NCBI GenBank assembly: GCA_029255685.2
Contig: CM055311.2
Coordinates: forward strand, 58,115,048 to 58,179,047
Length of the DNA: 64,000 nucleotides
Source of the DNA: Silene conica
Lineage: Eukaryota > Streptophyta > Magnoliopsida > Caryophyllales > Caryophyllaceae
Reading direction: 5' to 3'
Part shown: in pieces, positions 48,380 to 59,823 of the stretch
How positions within the stretch are numbered: the first letter of the stretch is position 1
Layout of the letters: each line of letters starts with the position of its first letter
The notes under the pieces: generated by a model
Told to the model about the DNA's origin: nothing
The model's input: the letters and a program-made list of their open reading frames with translations, nothing else
Database searches by the model: none
Made by a program: the position numbers and the translations under genes

Positions 48380-48457
<78 letters not shown>
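48366..48457. repeat. (CT)n(TA)n(GA)n compound microsatellite
   Basis: A CT run, then about 31 bp of TA and about 48 bp of GA. It forms the junction between elements I and F and is itself palindromic. Confidence 0.95.
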
Positions 48458-48458
<1 letters not shown>

Positions 48459-48994
48459 GAGTTCAAATGAGTCAACAAGTTTGGTTGAGTCCTTGAGTCC
48501 TAATCAGCCATTAGATCTTTTTTTTTTTTGCGGGTAATCAGCCATTAGATCTTAATGGATGAGATTAAAACAAAAAATCACTCACCAAACATGCATTTAA
48601 TGTTTTGTCTCTCTTAATTTCAATTCCCCGTTTGTCTAATTAATTAGTTTCTTTTTCTACCAAATAATTTATTAAATTAATGCTAACATTTAGATTTCAA
48701 ATATGAAAATGCAAAACTTTAAAAACGAAAATTTATACCCGCGTAAAATAAAAGCGGGTTCGTAAAATACTCCGTAAATCGTCATTTGGACTCCGATTAA
48801 GGCGAAACAAAAGCCTAAATTTATTATTTTTTTGAGCCTAACGCGATGGTGTTATTTTCTTAGGCCATTGAGTTTTCGAAATTTTCAGTATCCCTTCTGA
48901 ATAATGTTGTGCGAGTTTAACTTTGATTTTTTAATGCGGTTTTATGTATAAAAATTTGAAATTATTCAATTTGAACATTTTACGAGTGTAACTT

Positions 48995-50620
48995 TGGTCT
49001 TCTAATGATTTAATTGTGTAACTCTATTATTCTACGAGTGTAACTCTATTGTTTAAATAGTGTAACTCCATTGTTTTATGTGTAACTCCATTGTTTTAAT
49101 AGTATAACTCCATTGTTTTATGTGTGTAACTCTATGGTCCTACGAGTGCAACTCCATTATTTTAATAGTGTAACTCCATTGTTTTAGGAGTGTAACTCCA
49201 TTAATTTAATAGTATAACTACATTGTTTTATGAATGTAACTTCATTGTTTTAATACTGTAACTCCATTGTTTTATGAGTGTAACTCTATTGTTCTACGAG
49301 TGTAACTTCATTGTTTTAATAGTGTAACTGCATTGTTTTAGGAGTGTAACTCCATTTTTTTTAATAGTGTAACTCCATTGTTTTATGACTGTAAAACCAT
49401 TGTTTTATGAGTGTAAAACCATTGTTTTATGAGTGTAAGTTCATTGTTTTAGGAGTGTAACTCCATTGTTTTAATACAGTAACTCTATTGTTTTATGAGT
49501 GTAACTTTATTGTTCTACGAGTGTAACTCCATTGTTTTAATAATGTAACTCCATTGTTTTAGGAGTGTAACTCCATTGTTTTAATAGTGTAACTCCATTG
49601 TTTTATGAGTTTAAAACTATTGTTTTATGAGTGTAAGTTCATTGTTTTAGGAGTGTAACTCCATTGTTTTAATATTGTAACTTCATTGTTTTATGAGTGT
49701 AACTCTATTGTTCTACGAGTGTAACTCCTTTGTTTTAATAGTGTAATTCCATTGTTTTAGGAGTGTAACTTCATTGTTTTATGAGTGAAACTCCATTATT
49801 TTATGAGTGTAACTCTACTGTTTTACGAGTTTAACTCTATTTTTTTATGAGTGTAACTTCATTGTTTTAATATTGTAACTCCATTGTTTGATGAGTGTAA
49901 CTTTATTGTTCTACGAGTGTAACTCCATTGTTTTAATTAATAGTGTAACTCCATTATTTTATGAGTGTAACTTCATTGTTTTAATAGTGTAACTCCATTG
50001 TTTTATGAGTGTAAAACTATTATTCTACGAGTGTAACTCCATTATTATAGTGCAACTCCATTGTTTTAGGAGTGTAACTCCATTGTCTTATGAGTGTAAC
50101 TTCATCCATTGTTTTATGAGTGAAACTCCATTGTTTTAATAGTGTAACTCTATTGTTTTATTAGTGAAACTCCATTGTTTTAATAATGAACTCCATTGTT
50201 TTAATAGTGTAATTCTATTGTTTTATGAGTGAAACTTCATTGTTTTAATACTGTAACTCCATTATTTTGGTCGTGGAACTCCATAACATTGGCAGTGAAA
50301 CTCCATAAAATTAATTGTAGAACTCCATACAAATACTTGTGGAACTCTATACAATTACTTGTGGAATTCCATACAAATACTTGTGGAACTCCATACTATT
50401 GGCGGTGAAATTCTATAGCAATGGTTGTGAAACTCTATACAATTACTTGTGGAACTCCTTAGCATTAGTTGTGGAACTCCATAGTAATACATGTGGAACT
50501 CCATACTATTGGCTATGGAACTCTATAACATTGGCTATGGAACTCCATAGCATTGATTGTGGAACTCCATTGTTGTACGAGCGTAATTCTACTCTTTTAT
50601 GAGGGTAACTTCATTGATTC
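48995..50620 (+). repeat. GTGTAACTCC minisatellite, 1.6 kb
   Basis: About 70 units of 22-25 bp, consensus GTGTAACTCCATTGTTTTAT, with alternating GAGT, TAGT and RRGT joins. After about 50270 the unit changes to GTGGAACTCCATA plus an ACAATTACTT or CATTGGCT spacer. Higher-order repeats are visible. Open frames across it are artefacts of the period. Confidence 0.9.
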
Positions 50621-51270
50621 TCCAAACTTGAAAATAAAATTTAAATAAAAAAAAATCAAATTTACGAAATAATAAAACTCATAATTAAATTTATTATGAG
50701 AATTTAACTAATCACAAGATCAGCAACCAAAACTCATAATTAAATTTATTAATCCAAACAACAAAACAAACCCATGTCACAATACAAACATCCGCAGATC
50801 TCCAAGACAAATACTAACAAATAATGAGGATGAAAAAAAAGCTCAACAATGCACTAACAACACCACTGCCAATAAATTCAAATGTAGAAACACCATTATT
50901 TTAGTATATAATTCAATTTCATTCTCAAACGACAATAATGCTCCAAATTTCAGATAATTAAATAATTATAATTAATTAAATAATTAATTAATTATAATAA
51001 TAAATAATAGTTAAAAAAAATAGCTGGAGTGGAATAGTCAAAGAGCTTGTCAGCAGCAGGAAAGATGACAATGGCAAGATCAGCATCACAAAGAACAACA
51101 AGAAAGAAAATGATTAGATATTATCTAATCATTTTTTATTTTAGTGTTTTAATTTTTAAATTTAATTGGAATCTTAGGCTGTCATCTATATTGGTTTCGA
51201 CTAGTTTGAACCATCATCTACCGAACCACCTACAGTAAAAGAAAAAACCTCCCTTGAAATCAGGTTCTTA

Positions 51271-53197
51271 GAGCATCCACATCCATGGAGAGAAAACTCT
51301 CCATAGAGTGAATGGAGAAAAAAAACTCTCCATAATTTACACAATCATGGAGAAAAATTGGAAAGGAGAAGGAGAGTTTGATTTTCTCCATTTGAATGGA
51401 GCTCTCCATAGGAGAGAAAAAGTAATAAAATAAAGAAAAAAAAGGACGTGGAAAGTGAGGGAGTTGGAAAGTGAGGAAAAAAGCTGCAAAGGTCTACACC
51501 CACTTGCTTTCAATTTACCTTCAGTTGGTTTCAAGACTTTCAACGGCTCAATTAATTTTCCAACGTTCAAATATACTTTGCAACGTTAATATTTTATAAC
51601 GTTAAAAATTTTGTTGTTTGAAAAAAAAAATATTGGTCTACAAATAGGGTTAAAATTGTAGATATTTTCAGAAATTACACAATTTTATCACAATATTTAC
51701 TAATATTACAACTTTTTACTATGAATAATAATAATAATAATAACAACATTAATCCTTACGATGATCCTAATTTTATACAATTTCTTCAATTTCAACAAGC
51801 AATGAAAAATCAAACTTTATTAAATAATGAAGGTTCACCTATGCAAAAAATGCAAAGTCCATCAAACTCAAATTATTCTACACCAATAACGGGATATTTT
51901 TGAGAAAGTAATCCTCATTTTTTCGAAGAAGAGCGCCCAAACCACCCACGACCACCGGTTGTAGAGTTATCTTCCGATGAGAATATATTTCAGCAGAATG
52001 AATTTATGGAGAGCCAATTAACTCCAAATGTAGCACTCAATAATGTTGGGAGAAAAAAGACCGCCTGGTCAGATTTGGAAGATGAATTTCTTATAGCAGC
52101 ATATATGAGTATCTCAACTGATGCTCGTAGTGACACCAACCAAAGAAAAGATAAATTTTGGAAAAGAGTAAAGGCTAAATTTGACGAATCACGAGCAGCA
52201 AGATCAGGCTCAACCCCAACAAGGGAACGCACGATTTGTATGCTAACAAATCGCTGGTCTAGAATAGCCGCCGACGTTATGAAATGGGTCGGTCACTATG
52301 AACAAGCTAATCGAAGGAGTGCCAGCGGAATGAGAGAAGAAGATGTGATTGATGAGGCAAAGAGGCTACATGGTACAGGTGTGGCCACTTTTGAACATGC
52401 CATGGAGTATACCAACACCGTTGAAGAGTTTATCACAAATCGGACAAATTTGGAGGACGCTGGTATTAATAGGTCTCTTAGGGAGGATTTAATGAAACAT
52501 AATTGGGAAAAGTATGGGCATCAAGTTCCAGTGGACGAAGATTAAATAAATTTCGTGTAATATTTATTAGTTAAGTGGCATTTCATTTAAGTACTTTATT
52601 TGATGTGTTTCATTTCAATGTTGTAATGTTTTTAATTTAATATCGCTTGATTTAACGTTTTAATATTAATGTATTTGTTAATTATTTTAATAATATTTTT
52701 ACTTTGTTTAATTTTTGTATTTGAATATTATTTTTTGTTCAACTTTAAGAGCATTATCTATTATCCAACCATAAAAAAAACATCATAAAAGTATTTTGTA
52801 ATTAATTATTTAATAACTTTTATAACTTTAATTTTTAAAACATAAAAACCAAGCATGACATAAATAATTATATTCTTACATATGACAAACTTTTTATTTT
52901 AAACAATAAGATACGATATTAAAAATGTTGAGTTGAGTTGGAAAAAAACAAATTGAGTTGAGTTGAGTTGGAAAATGTTGAGTTGAGTTGGAAAATGTTG
53001 AGTTGAGTTGAGTTGGAAAATGTTGAGTTGAGAAATAAAATGTGAAGTGTAATATATATGGGTCCCACGAATGGAGAGTTTTTTTATCCATGGTTGTGGG
53101 TGATTTTCTTGTGGAAAATTAATGTGATGGAGAGTTGAGGTGGATGATTTGGGTCCCACAAATGGAGAGTTTTTTTTATCCATGGTTGTGGATGGTC
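51271..53197 (+). mobile_element. PIF/Harbinger element (1.93 kb) encoding only ORF1
   Basis: TIRs GAGCATCCACATCCATGG and, inverted, GACCATCCACAACCATGG; perfect TTA duplications at 51268-51270 and 53198-53200. Subterminal CTCTCCAT repeats. It has a Myb-like ORF1 but no DDE transposase, so any movement would need a transposase from another copy. A pentameric GAGTT array lies at 52930-53032. Confidence 0.92.
51721..52545 (+). pseudogene. PIF/Harbinger ORF1, Myb/SANT-like DNA-binding protein, one stop
   Basis: One frame of 274 sense or stop codons from ATG 51721 to TAA 52543, broken only by TGA at 51901-51903 (codon 61). Asn-rich start (MNNNNNNNN), linker, then a Myb/SANT- or trihelix-like domain (about residues 105-190): GRKKTAWSDLEDEFLIAAYM, RKDKFWKRVKAKFDE, LTNRWSRIAADVMKWVGHYE. 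This is the accessory protein that, with the DDE transposase, binds PIF/Harbinger ends; plant annotations often mislabel it as glutathione S-transferase T3-like. An in-frame ATG at 52006 would give a 179-aa product with the whole domain, so partial function is not excluded. Confidence 0.85.
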
Positions 53198-54360
53198 TTA
53201 CTTAGCTTAGATTATATGAGTTGGTGCATTTCTAGACCTACCAGATCTAAAGGGGCTCCAGTTGAACTAGATGAATTTTAAAAAGAAATTGGGAGTGCGT
53301 TCGGTTGCTCCAGAACAATGTTTCTTTCTTCAAGCAAGTGCACGCTCACTCAGACAGGCGGATTCTACAGTCGTGGATGCCGGTTCACATACTACTGAGC
53401 ACGTACCTAATTAAATAAAAATCATACAAAAGACCAACCTTTAGGAAATCAGATAAAAAGAAAAGCCCTCTTTGGAAGAAAATTTTCCTTTTATTTTGTC
53501 TGCTATAGAGGAAAGAGATGGATGAGAAGAGGAAATTATAGAGAATTTATATTGAGAGAGTCAATGAATGAATGAGGGATGAATGTGAATGAGAATGATT
53601 TCATTCACAGTAATTGAAAAAAAATAATACAACATTGAAAATTGAAATTAGGGGACAAAGCATTAATTGAATGTTGGGTGGGTATTTTTTTGTTTTAATC
53701 TCAGTCATCCAATACTTTAGATCTAAGGGTTGATATTAGGACTTACGGACTCAACACTAAGGGGTGGACTCATATGATCTTAATTCTCTATATACATACA
53801 TATACTCTGTTAAATATTGATGTATGGGTCATTTATAGTTATCGCATGATGATATATTGTTCTATATGTCCTACATGATTTTATAGTTATAATATCACAT
53901 GTTTATTAATGTATTAATGTTAAGTGCCTGCTTACGTGTTTTCTGACGAAAAGTGGCTGGGAGAACCTCGAGTTACTCCCCACTGACTGTGGCGTACATG
54001 TTTTATTTATATAGCTTGGTGCTGATTTGGGGATACCATGAGAGCTAGCGAGCGATGTTGCATATCGACATGACTACACTTCTATATCGTTTAGCTAGTT
54101 TTGTTTATTCTCTAATTTGATATTTGTGGGATGTACCATCCCTGTTTGGCTTGTTGTATCTAAATTTAAATAGTTATTTTAGTTTCAATTTCCGCATTTA
54201 GTTTTACTTTCAAATCACCTCGCATTGTTTAGTTCTTTTCAAAAAGTTTTAATTTCGCGCATTTTTCCGCATGCTGCTTTGTTTACATTTCCGCTTCGCG
54301 AGGGGATTTACATCAGGAGTTAGATGTTCTGAGGACGGACCAGAGGTAGAAGAACATTAA

Positions 54361-55766
54361 TTTGCTGCAGTATTGGGATTTGTAGTAGCCGATGAGTGTT
54401 ATAGAATATTTGAAAAAGATTTTACACCCTTCATCAGGCAGCAATTCAATGAAATCGATGAAGCTACAGAGTTCTACAAGGTGTATGCGCTTTCATGTGG
54501 CTTTGATGTTCGTAAGTACGCGACAAAGAAGCGGCGCGATGGTACAATCAAATCGAAACTATTGGTTTGTAATAGAGAGGGTACTACATACTACAAAAAG
54601 GCGACCAACAGTAACGGAAAATACGTGCAAAAGGGCGAAAACAGTGAGCATAAACAGCGTAGGAACACAAAAATAAGAAGGAACGGCTGCAAAGCGAGAC
54701 TTAGATTGTTTATGTCCAATGGGGTTTTGATATTGACAAGTTTTATACGGGACACAGTCAGGTGCTTATTGACATTAAAGATATGGAGTTTCAGAAGTTG
54801 TCGAGAAAATTGCACAAGTATCAAAAGGAGCTTATAGTCTCGAATTCAAGGGTTAGTGTACTATCTTTTCTTTTAATAGATTTTAGAACGTTAACCCTTT
54901 TTTTAATTACCATTACATACATATATGCAACGGAAGATAGGAGCTACAAGGACGTTCAACATTTGCAAAGAACTTCTTAGTGGGTTCGCTAACATTGGGG
55001 CGACTCTAAACGACTTAAAAATTTCCATCGGGATGTTAAGTGCTTCATTAATGAAAGGGACGGTCAGTTATTCATAGACCGTTTAAAGGAGGTAGCAGCG
55101 GCGCAGGAAGATTATTTCTTCGACTATGCAGTCGCTGCTGATGGTAGCTTGGACAAGGTGATATGGGCAGATGGGATTTCTCGAAAAAACTACTCTGTGT
55201 TTGGTGACGCCGTGTCTTTCGATCCGACATACGGAACAAATAAGTATATGATGGTCTTTACCCCTATCACTGGCGTTGATAATCACAAACGCTCCGTGAC
55301 TTTTTGTTGTGCGTTAGTTTTTAGGGAGCACCATGATTATTTTGATTGGATGTTCGAACGGTTTTTGTTGGCGATGGGTAACAAAGAACCAAAATATATT
55401 ATAACCGACCAAGACCCGAGGATTACATATCTGTGAATAGTGTTTTTAAGAAGGCTCGACACCGGTTTTGTATGAGGCATATCATGAACAAGGTTTCGAT
55501 GAAGTACGGGAGTACGACCAAGGATTATCATGACTTTATAAAGAAACTGAATGCCATATTGTGGGATGAACAAATCGAACCAGATGATTTTGATAGTCGA
55601 TGGTGTGAGATTATGCTGGAACACAAAGCCAACAAAGTGGATTGGGTGGAGGAAATTTACCTTATAAGGAGACAGTGGGTGATGGCCAATTGTAGAGACC
55701 TCATCATGGGGGGTGTTATGAGAACGATGCAGAGGTCGGAAAGTGAGAATAGCTTCTTTAAGAAGT
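54361..55766 (+). pseudogene. FAR1/FHY3-type MULE transposase pseudogene, truncated
   Basis: Begins after a splice-acceptor-like TTTGCTGCAG and a preceding stop. FAR1 N-terminal zinc-finger-like domain: FNEIDEATEFYKVYALSCGF, VRKYATKKRRDGTIKSK. Next come DMEFQKLSRKLHKYQKELI, an intron-like gap (about 54853-54945), NFHRDVKCFINERDGQLFID, and the MULE DDE core with FDPTYGTNKYMMVF and IITDQDPRI. The tail runs to QRSESENSFFKKL, where the Athila-like LTR interrupts the gene at 55767. Frameshifts near 54735, 54950, 55015 and 55430. Such proteins either mobilise MULEs or, when domesticated, act in phytochrome A signalling. The degraded state and neighbouring TIR sequence favour a transposase origin. 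Confidence 0.85.
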
Positions 55767-57782
55767 TGATGGCCGGTTTTGTCGTCAATTTCGGCACCAA
55801 AAACAATTTTTAAACTCCCAAATTAAGTAGTATAATTTAGGGTCGAACCCAAAGGATGGTGGGGTTAGGCTATAAACCTCGTTTAAGTTCTAGTTTAGTC
55901 AGAAAAAGAGAATGAAATAGATAACTAAAGTCTAAAGCGATAAAAATAAAAAGAGTAAACAATAAATTACGGGAGTTAGGGGTATGGGGTGTCATGTAGT
56001 CAAGTATTGGTCTAGCATTAGGGAAACATAACATAAATTAGCATTCTTTCAAATCACTAATTCACGCAATAAGTAAGGTGATTATCCTCAATTAGGGTCT
56101 CAAACTAGCATTCTTTCGAACAGCTAATTAAATTCCCGATCAATACATTAACTCACTTTCGTGACGTCAACTTAACAATCAAAGTCAAGTGACTAAACCA
56201 ATTAAACCTCGGATTTCTCGTTGGCATAATTAAGCACACTAATCATCATTAGTATCACAAGACTAATAAATAACAATAATCAAGCCAAACATTATTTAAA
56301 CAATTACCCACATTCAAGACTCAAACTTTTCTAATACACCAATCCCCTCCTCTAACTATTAAACTACTCTAATATGATTAAATTAACACTAACTAAACTA
56401 CCCACTAACCTTAACCATGAAATAAACATAAATAAAGTAACAAATATTACAACTTTGATAAAATTAAACATTAACCCAATGAAAACAATAAATGATAAAA
56501 TAAGAACAAGTAAAGAAAAAGGGAAGAAATTTATACCATAATGGAAAGAAGGTTTAGAATTATATAGATCTATAAGACGGATTACAAAAGCTCGAATCTT
56601 GTTCTCTAATTAAAAAGATAATTGAAAGTAATTAAAGGAACAAAAATAAACTACACTACTCTAATCACTCTACTGTTTCTGTTTTCATTTCAAAACAAAA
56701 CCAAAACTAAGCTGCCTCCCTATTTTGTTCGCGATTGGCTTTATACAAGTTCTAAAAAAAGGGAAAACTACTAAACTGCCCTTCACTTAAACAAGACAAG
56801 AGTGAATAAAGGCAAGGGCTACTTAGTCATTCTGCCTCTTCAATTCTTTTCTTCAAAACCGATTTCTTCAAAACCCGTCTTCTTCAAAACCCGATAAACC
56901 AAACCTACTTTCTTCTTCACTTCGACTTCCTGTTCTTCTCTTCTTCAGACCCATTTTCTATTTTTCTTCTCGAAATTTGATAAACCCACCTCCTCTTCTT
57001 CTTCTTCTTCTTCACTTCAAATTCTGAGTTCAGCGGTTGCAGGTGAGCTTCAATGGTGAGCGAAGAGAGTATGACGGTTGTGACGTCCTGGTTTTGTTGC
57101 TCGTGGTTGAGAATGGTGAATGGTGGTGGAGTTGGGAACAGTTATGGAGTATTTGTGGTGATGAGGTGGTTGAATTGGTGAATTGGAGCGAGTTGTTGAT
57201 GGTGGTTGTAATGATGGCAAATGAATGATGGTGGATGACGTCGTTGTGGGTTGCATCGTGTTTGCGCGTACGGGCATCGAAAGCAGAACGAAAATGGTGA
57301 TGATGGTGAAGTCGAGTGCAGGGCCGAAATGGGAAAGCGTGCTCTAGAATGGGATTTGTTTGGTGTTTCTGCTAGTTGTACGAAATTGATGCCGAGCTGG
57401 TTTTTATGGTTGATAATGGCTATCGAGATGGTTGATGGAATGATGGTGAATGATGTCGAAATAAAGGTGATGGAGTGGTTAGAGTGAATTGGGTTTCCTG
57501 CAAAGCAAAGTTATTGCTTAAATGGACTTTCGAAACTTAACCTGTCTTCATAAACCCGGTTTTAAATTTTCCGTCTTTATTCACGTAATAGTTCCTAAAT
57601 AAAGTTAAAACGACCAAAATAAAACCAAATTCCACAAATCTAACAATTATTCACAATAAATAAAATAAAACTAATAATTACTAATTAAATAGTAAAATGA
57701 GCTATTTATTCAATTAAACACGCAAAATCGAGTCGGAATAAGGTATAAATGAGGGGTAAAATGGTACCAAAATACTACTCAT
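55767..57782 (-). repeat. 3' LTR of element G
   Basis: 2016 bp, inserted in the FAR1 pseudogene. It matches 61864-63111 over its first 1.26 kb. Contains a CTTCTTCTT-rich tract (56840-57020) and a TGGTGA-rich tract (57040-57480). Its inner border is followed by a minus-strand PPT read from GATATCCCCACACTT. Confidence 0.8.
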
Positions 57783-59632
57783 CAGATATCCCCACACTTA
57801 AACCTTACTCGTCCTCGAGTAAGCTCATAAATTAAACTAAGACACTTTATATAAAAGGCTAGCTACACTAATAAAATCCGATGGTAGACTATTAACGGGC
57901 CTCCTCCGTCCCTTCAACTCACACCGAAATGCAATGAGGTATGCATCCCTTGCAAGGCAAGTGGGGGCTTGCGAGAAAGTTTTGACACATCAAATAATTA
58001 AGCACAAGTCAACACATAAGATGCATCACAAAAGAGAAAAGCCGTTTTCCTCATCTAAGCGACGTAAATAACCTAAAAGAGAACAAATTCAAAATCATAA
58101 ACTCCCTCACAAATATTAATTCAACAAGTCACTAAGACAAAAATGATGAGAACAAAACACCACCAAATAATGCTAAACTAGGTTAATTTTATAACCACTA
58201 TCCAAATACTTTCGTCAAGGGCGATCGGATGGAATGGAACGATAATCCCCGCGATGCTAGAGGCAAAAGATATAACAAGTCTAGATTCTTCACATAGTAA
58301 AGGTGATGGGTCGCCCCATGATCGACAAGACGACATGGCAAAATTGATTTTTTTTGAGTGAAATGCTCAAATCAATGCAAAATGGTGGATTTCATTCAAA
58401 ATTTGACCTCATTCGATTTTTCATTTCTTTTTCATTTCATGAGTTAAGATGGGGTTTATCCCTCGCGTGCTAATGTCCGTTTCTTTCGCCAATCGCTTAT
58501 TAGGCAATCGGTTAACCTCTAGACAATAGCTTATCGGGGTGACAATCACTCTGTCTTTGGACGGTCGAATTCACAACCAAGTGGGAAGCCAATTCAATGG
58601 CTGCCCTCCAAAGCACATCGAAGTGGTACGCCTCCATCAAAACAACATGTTTTTATTCTTTTTCAACAACAACTTTTTTCGAGGTTTTTATTCATTCAAA
58701 ACATTTCCACATCTTAGAATCATTGAAAAGAGCATTTGAAATTTATTCATGAAAATTATTTTTGGGTTGCCAAACCGCCAAGTCTAACAAGGTCACCAAG
58801 ACAAGCTAATCAAAACCATTTCACATCACGGGGTTGGACAAGGTGACTCGCATGCAAACCCTTGACTCGGTATTGGATCATGGTTCAAAAGATACTAGAA
58901 AAGCATAACCTAGGGTGTTTTAAAACCATCCTAAAAGGCAAAGTCACAAGTAGAAGAAATATTTGCAATGGCCTAAACGATTTTGTCAATGTTCCCAATT
59001 AGGCATTTTCAAAACATTTTTCGTAAATGCAACTATATGCCATGAATGCAACTAATATAAACATGTTATAATGCAAATGAGTCTACCAAATATATGCCAA
59101 ACAAACTAATGTATCCCTAACAGCACAAAAGCACACAAACCACACAACAATCTCCATAATTAATATACTCCACATCGTCCATATACAAGCCCATCCTCCT
59201 CAATTGTAACAAAAGAATGAAAATGAGAGTGAAATAGGGATTGGAGCGATCATACCATGGCATCTTCAAATCCAACGCGGTGCTCAAGTAAGTGTTGCCT
59301 ATGCGAAAGAAGAGAAAACAAGTAAAAGTATATACAATTCTACGTTAGTAAGATAAAGATATGTTTTTGAATTTTTCAAATTTTTCAAATTTTTATGGTT
59401 TTTTTTAATGAAACGAATATGAAATGAATCCCCTCCCCACACTTAAAATATACATTGTCCTCACCAAATGTAGGGAGGAGATAAGAAAGCAAAGCATATT
59501 TTTTTGGATTTGCAGGATTTTTTTTCTTTCAAAATTCCCTCCCCACACTTGAGACGGGCATTGCCCTCAAAAATCAAGTGTAAGAAGGGAGAAAGAGGAC
59601 AAAAATGCTAGATACGAGTGAATCATGTAAAA
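57783..59632 (-). other. Non-coding 3' internal region of element G
   Basis: No supported ORF on either strand. Three PPT-like strings occur, each CCCCACACTT on the plus strand (AAGTGTGGGG on the minus strand): 57787, 59433 and 59541. Pol would be expected in this part of an autonomous element and is absent. Confidence 0.6.
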
Positions 59633-59811
59633 ATTCCAACCCAACCTTCTTTCTTCTTCACTTCGACTTCCTGTTCTTCTCTTCTTCAGACCCATTTTCT
59701 ATTCTTCTTCTCGAAATTTGATAAACCCACCTCCTCTTCTTCTTCTTCACTTCAAATTCCAACTCAACTTTTGCTCCGAACCAATTGTAAATCACGAATT
59801 GATGCGAGTGG
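59633..59811 (-). repeat. LTR fragment embedded in internal region of G
   Basis: CCAACCTTCTTTCTTCTTCA to ACTTCAAATTC is LTR sequence (compare 62990-63111), followed by a 50-bp non-LTR piece ending GATGCGAGTG. It is bracketed by two copies of an internal segment, AATCAAGTGTAAGAAGGGAG (about 59570-59632) and AATCAAGTGTAAAAAGGGAG (about 59822-59886). Confidence 0.75.
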
Positions 59812-59823
59812 TGCCCTCAAAAA

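Larger units (their letters stand above)
48410..53789. mobile_element. TIR element F flanked by (TA)n, about 5.4 kb
   Basis: The left end (48410-48570) reads GAGTTCAAATGAGTCAAC then TTGAGTCCTTGAGTCCTAAT then GGATGAGATTAAAAC. The right end, read inverted from 53789, is ATCATATGAGTCCACC, then GTTGAGTCCGTAAGTCCTAA, then GACTGAGATTAAAAC. It contains the GTGTAACTCC minisatellite (48995-50620) and a PIF/Harbinger element (51271-53197). No transposase of its own is visible. TIR length over 100 bp is compatible with a MULE, but the (TA)n flanks hide any TSD. Confidence 0.65.
41508..54312 (+). mobile_element. Solo LTR E of a Ty3/gypsy-type element, hosting nested insertions
   Basis: Starts TGTAACACCCCGATATTTCATG and ends TTCGCGAGGGGATTTACA. 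Flanks CCAGG (41503-41507) and TCAGG (54313-54317) match at four of five positions. Without its insertions (hAT MITE, Helitron and the two (TA)n-flanked elements) it is about 3.4 kb, the length of the other LTRs here. It contains GC palindromes (45965-46265), a hairpin array (46395-46985) and the GTGGCGTACATG block (53950-54020). Confidence 0.8.

Noticed and set aside
50339-50602. 87-codon frame with repeated WNS motifs
   Set aside because: Translation of the minisatellite.
54361-55766. Functional FAR1/FHY3 phytochrome-signalling gene
   Set aside because: Several frameshifts, no intact ATG start in the main frame, truncation by an LTR, and neighbouring TIR sequence point to a dead transposase.
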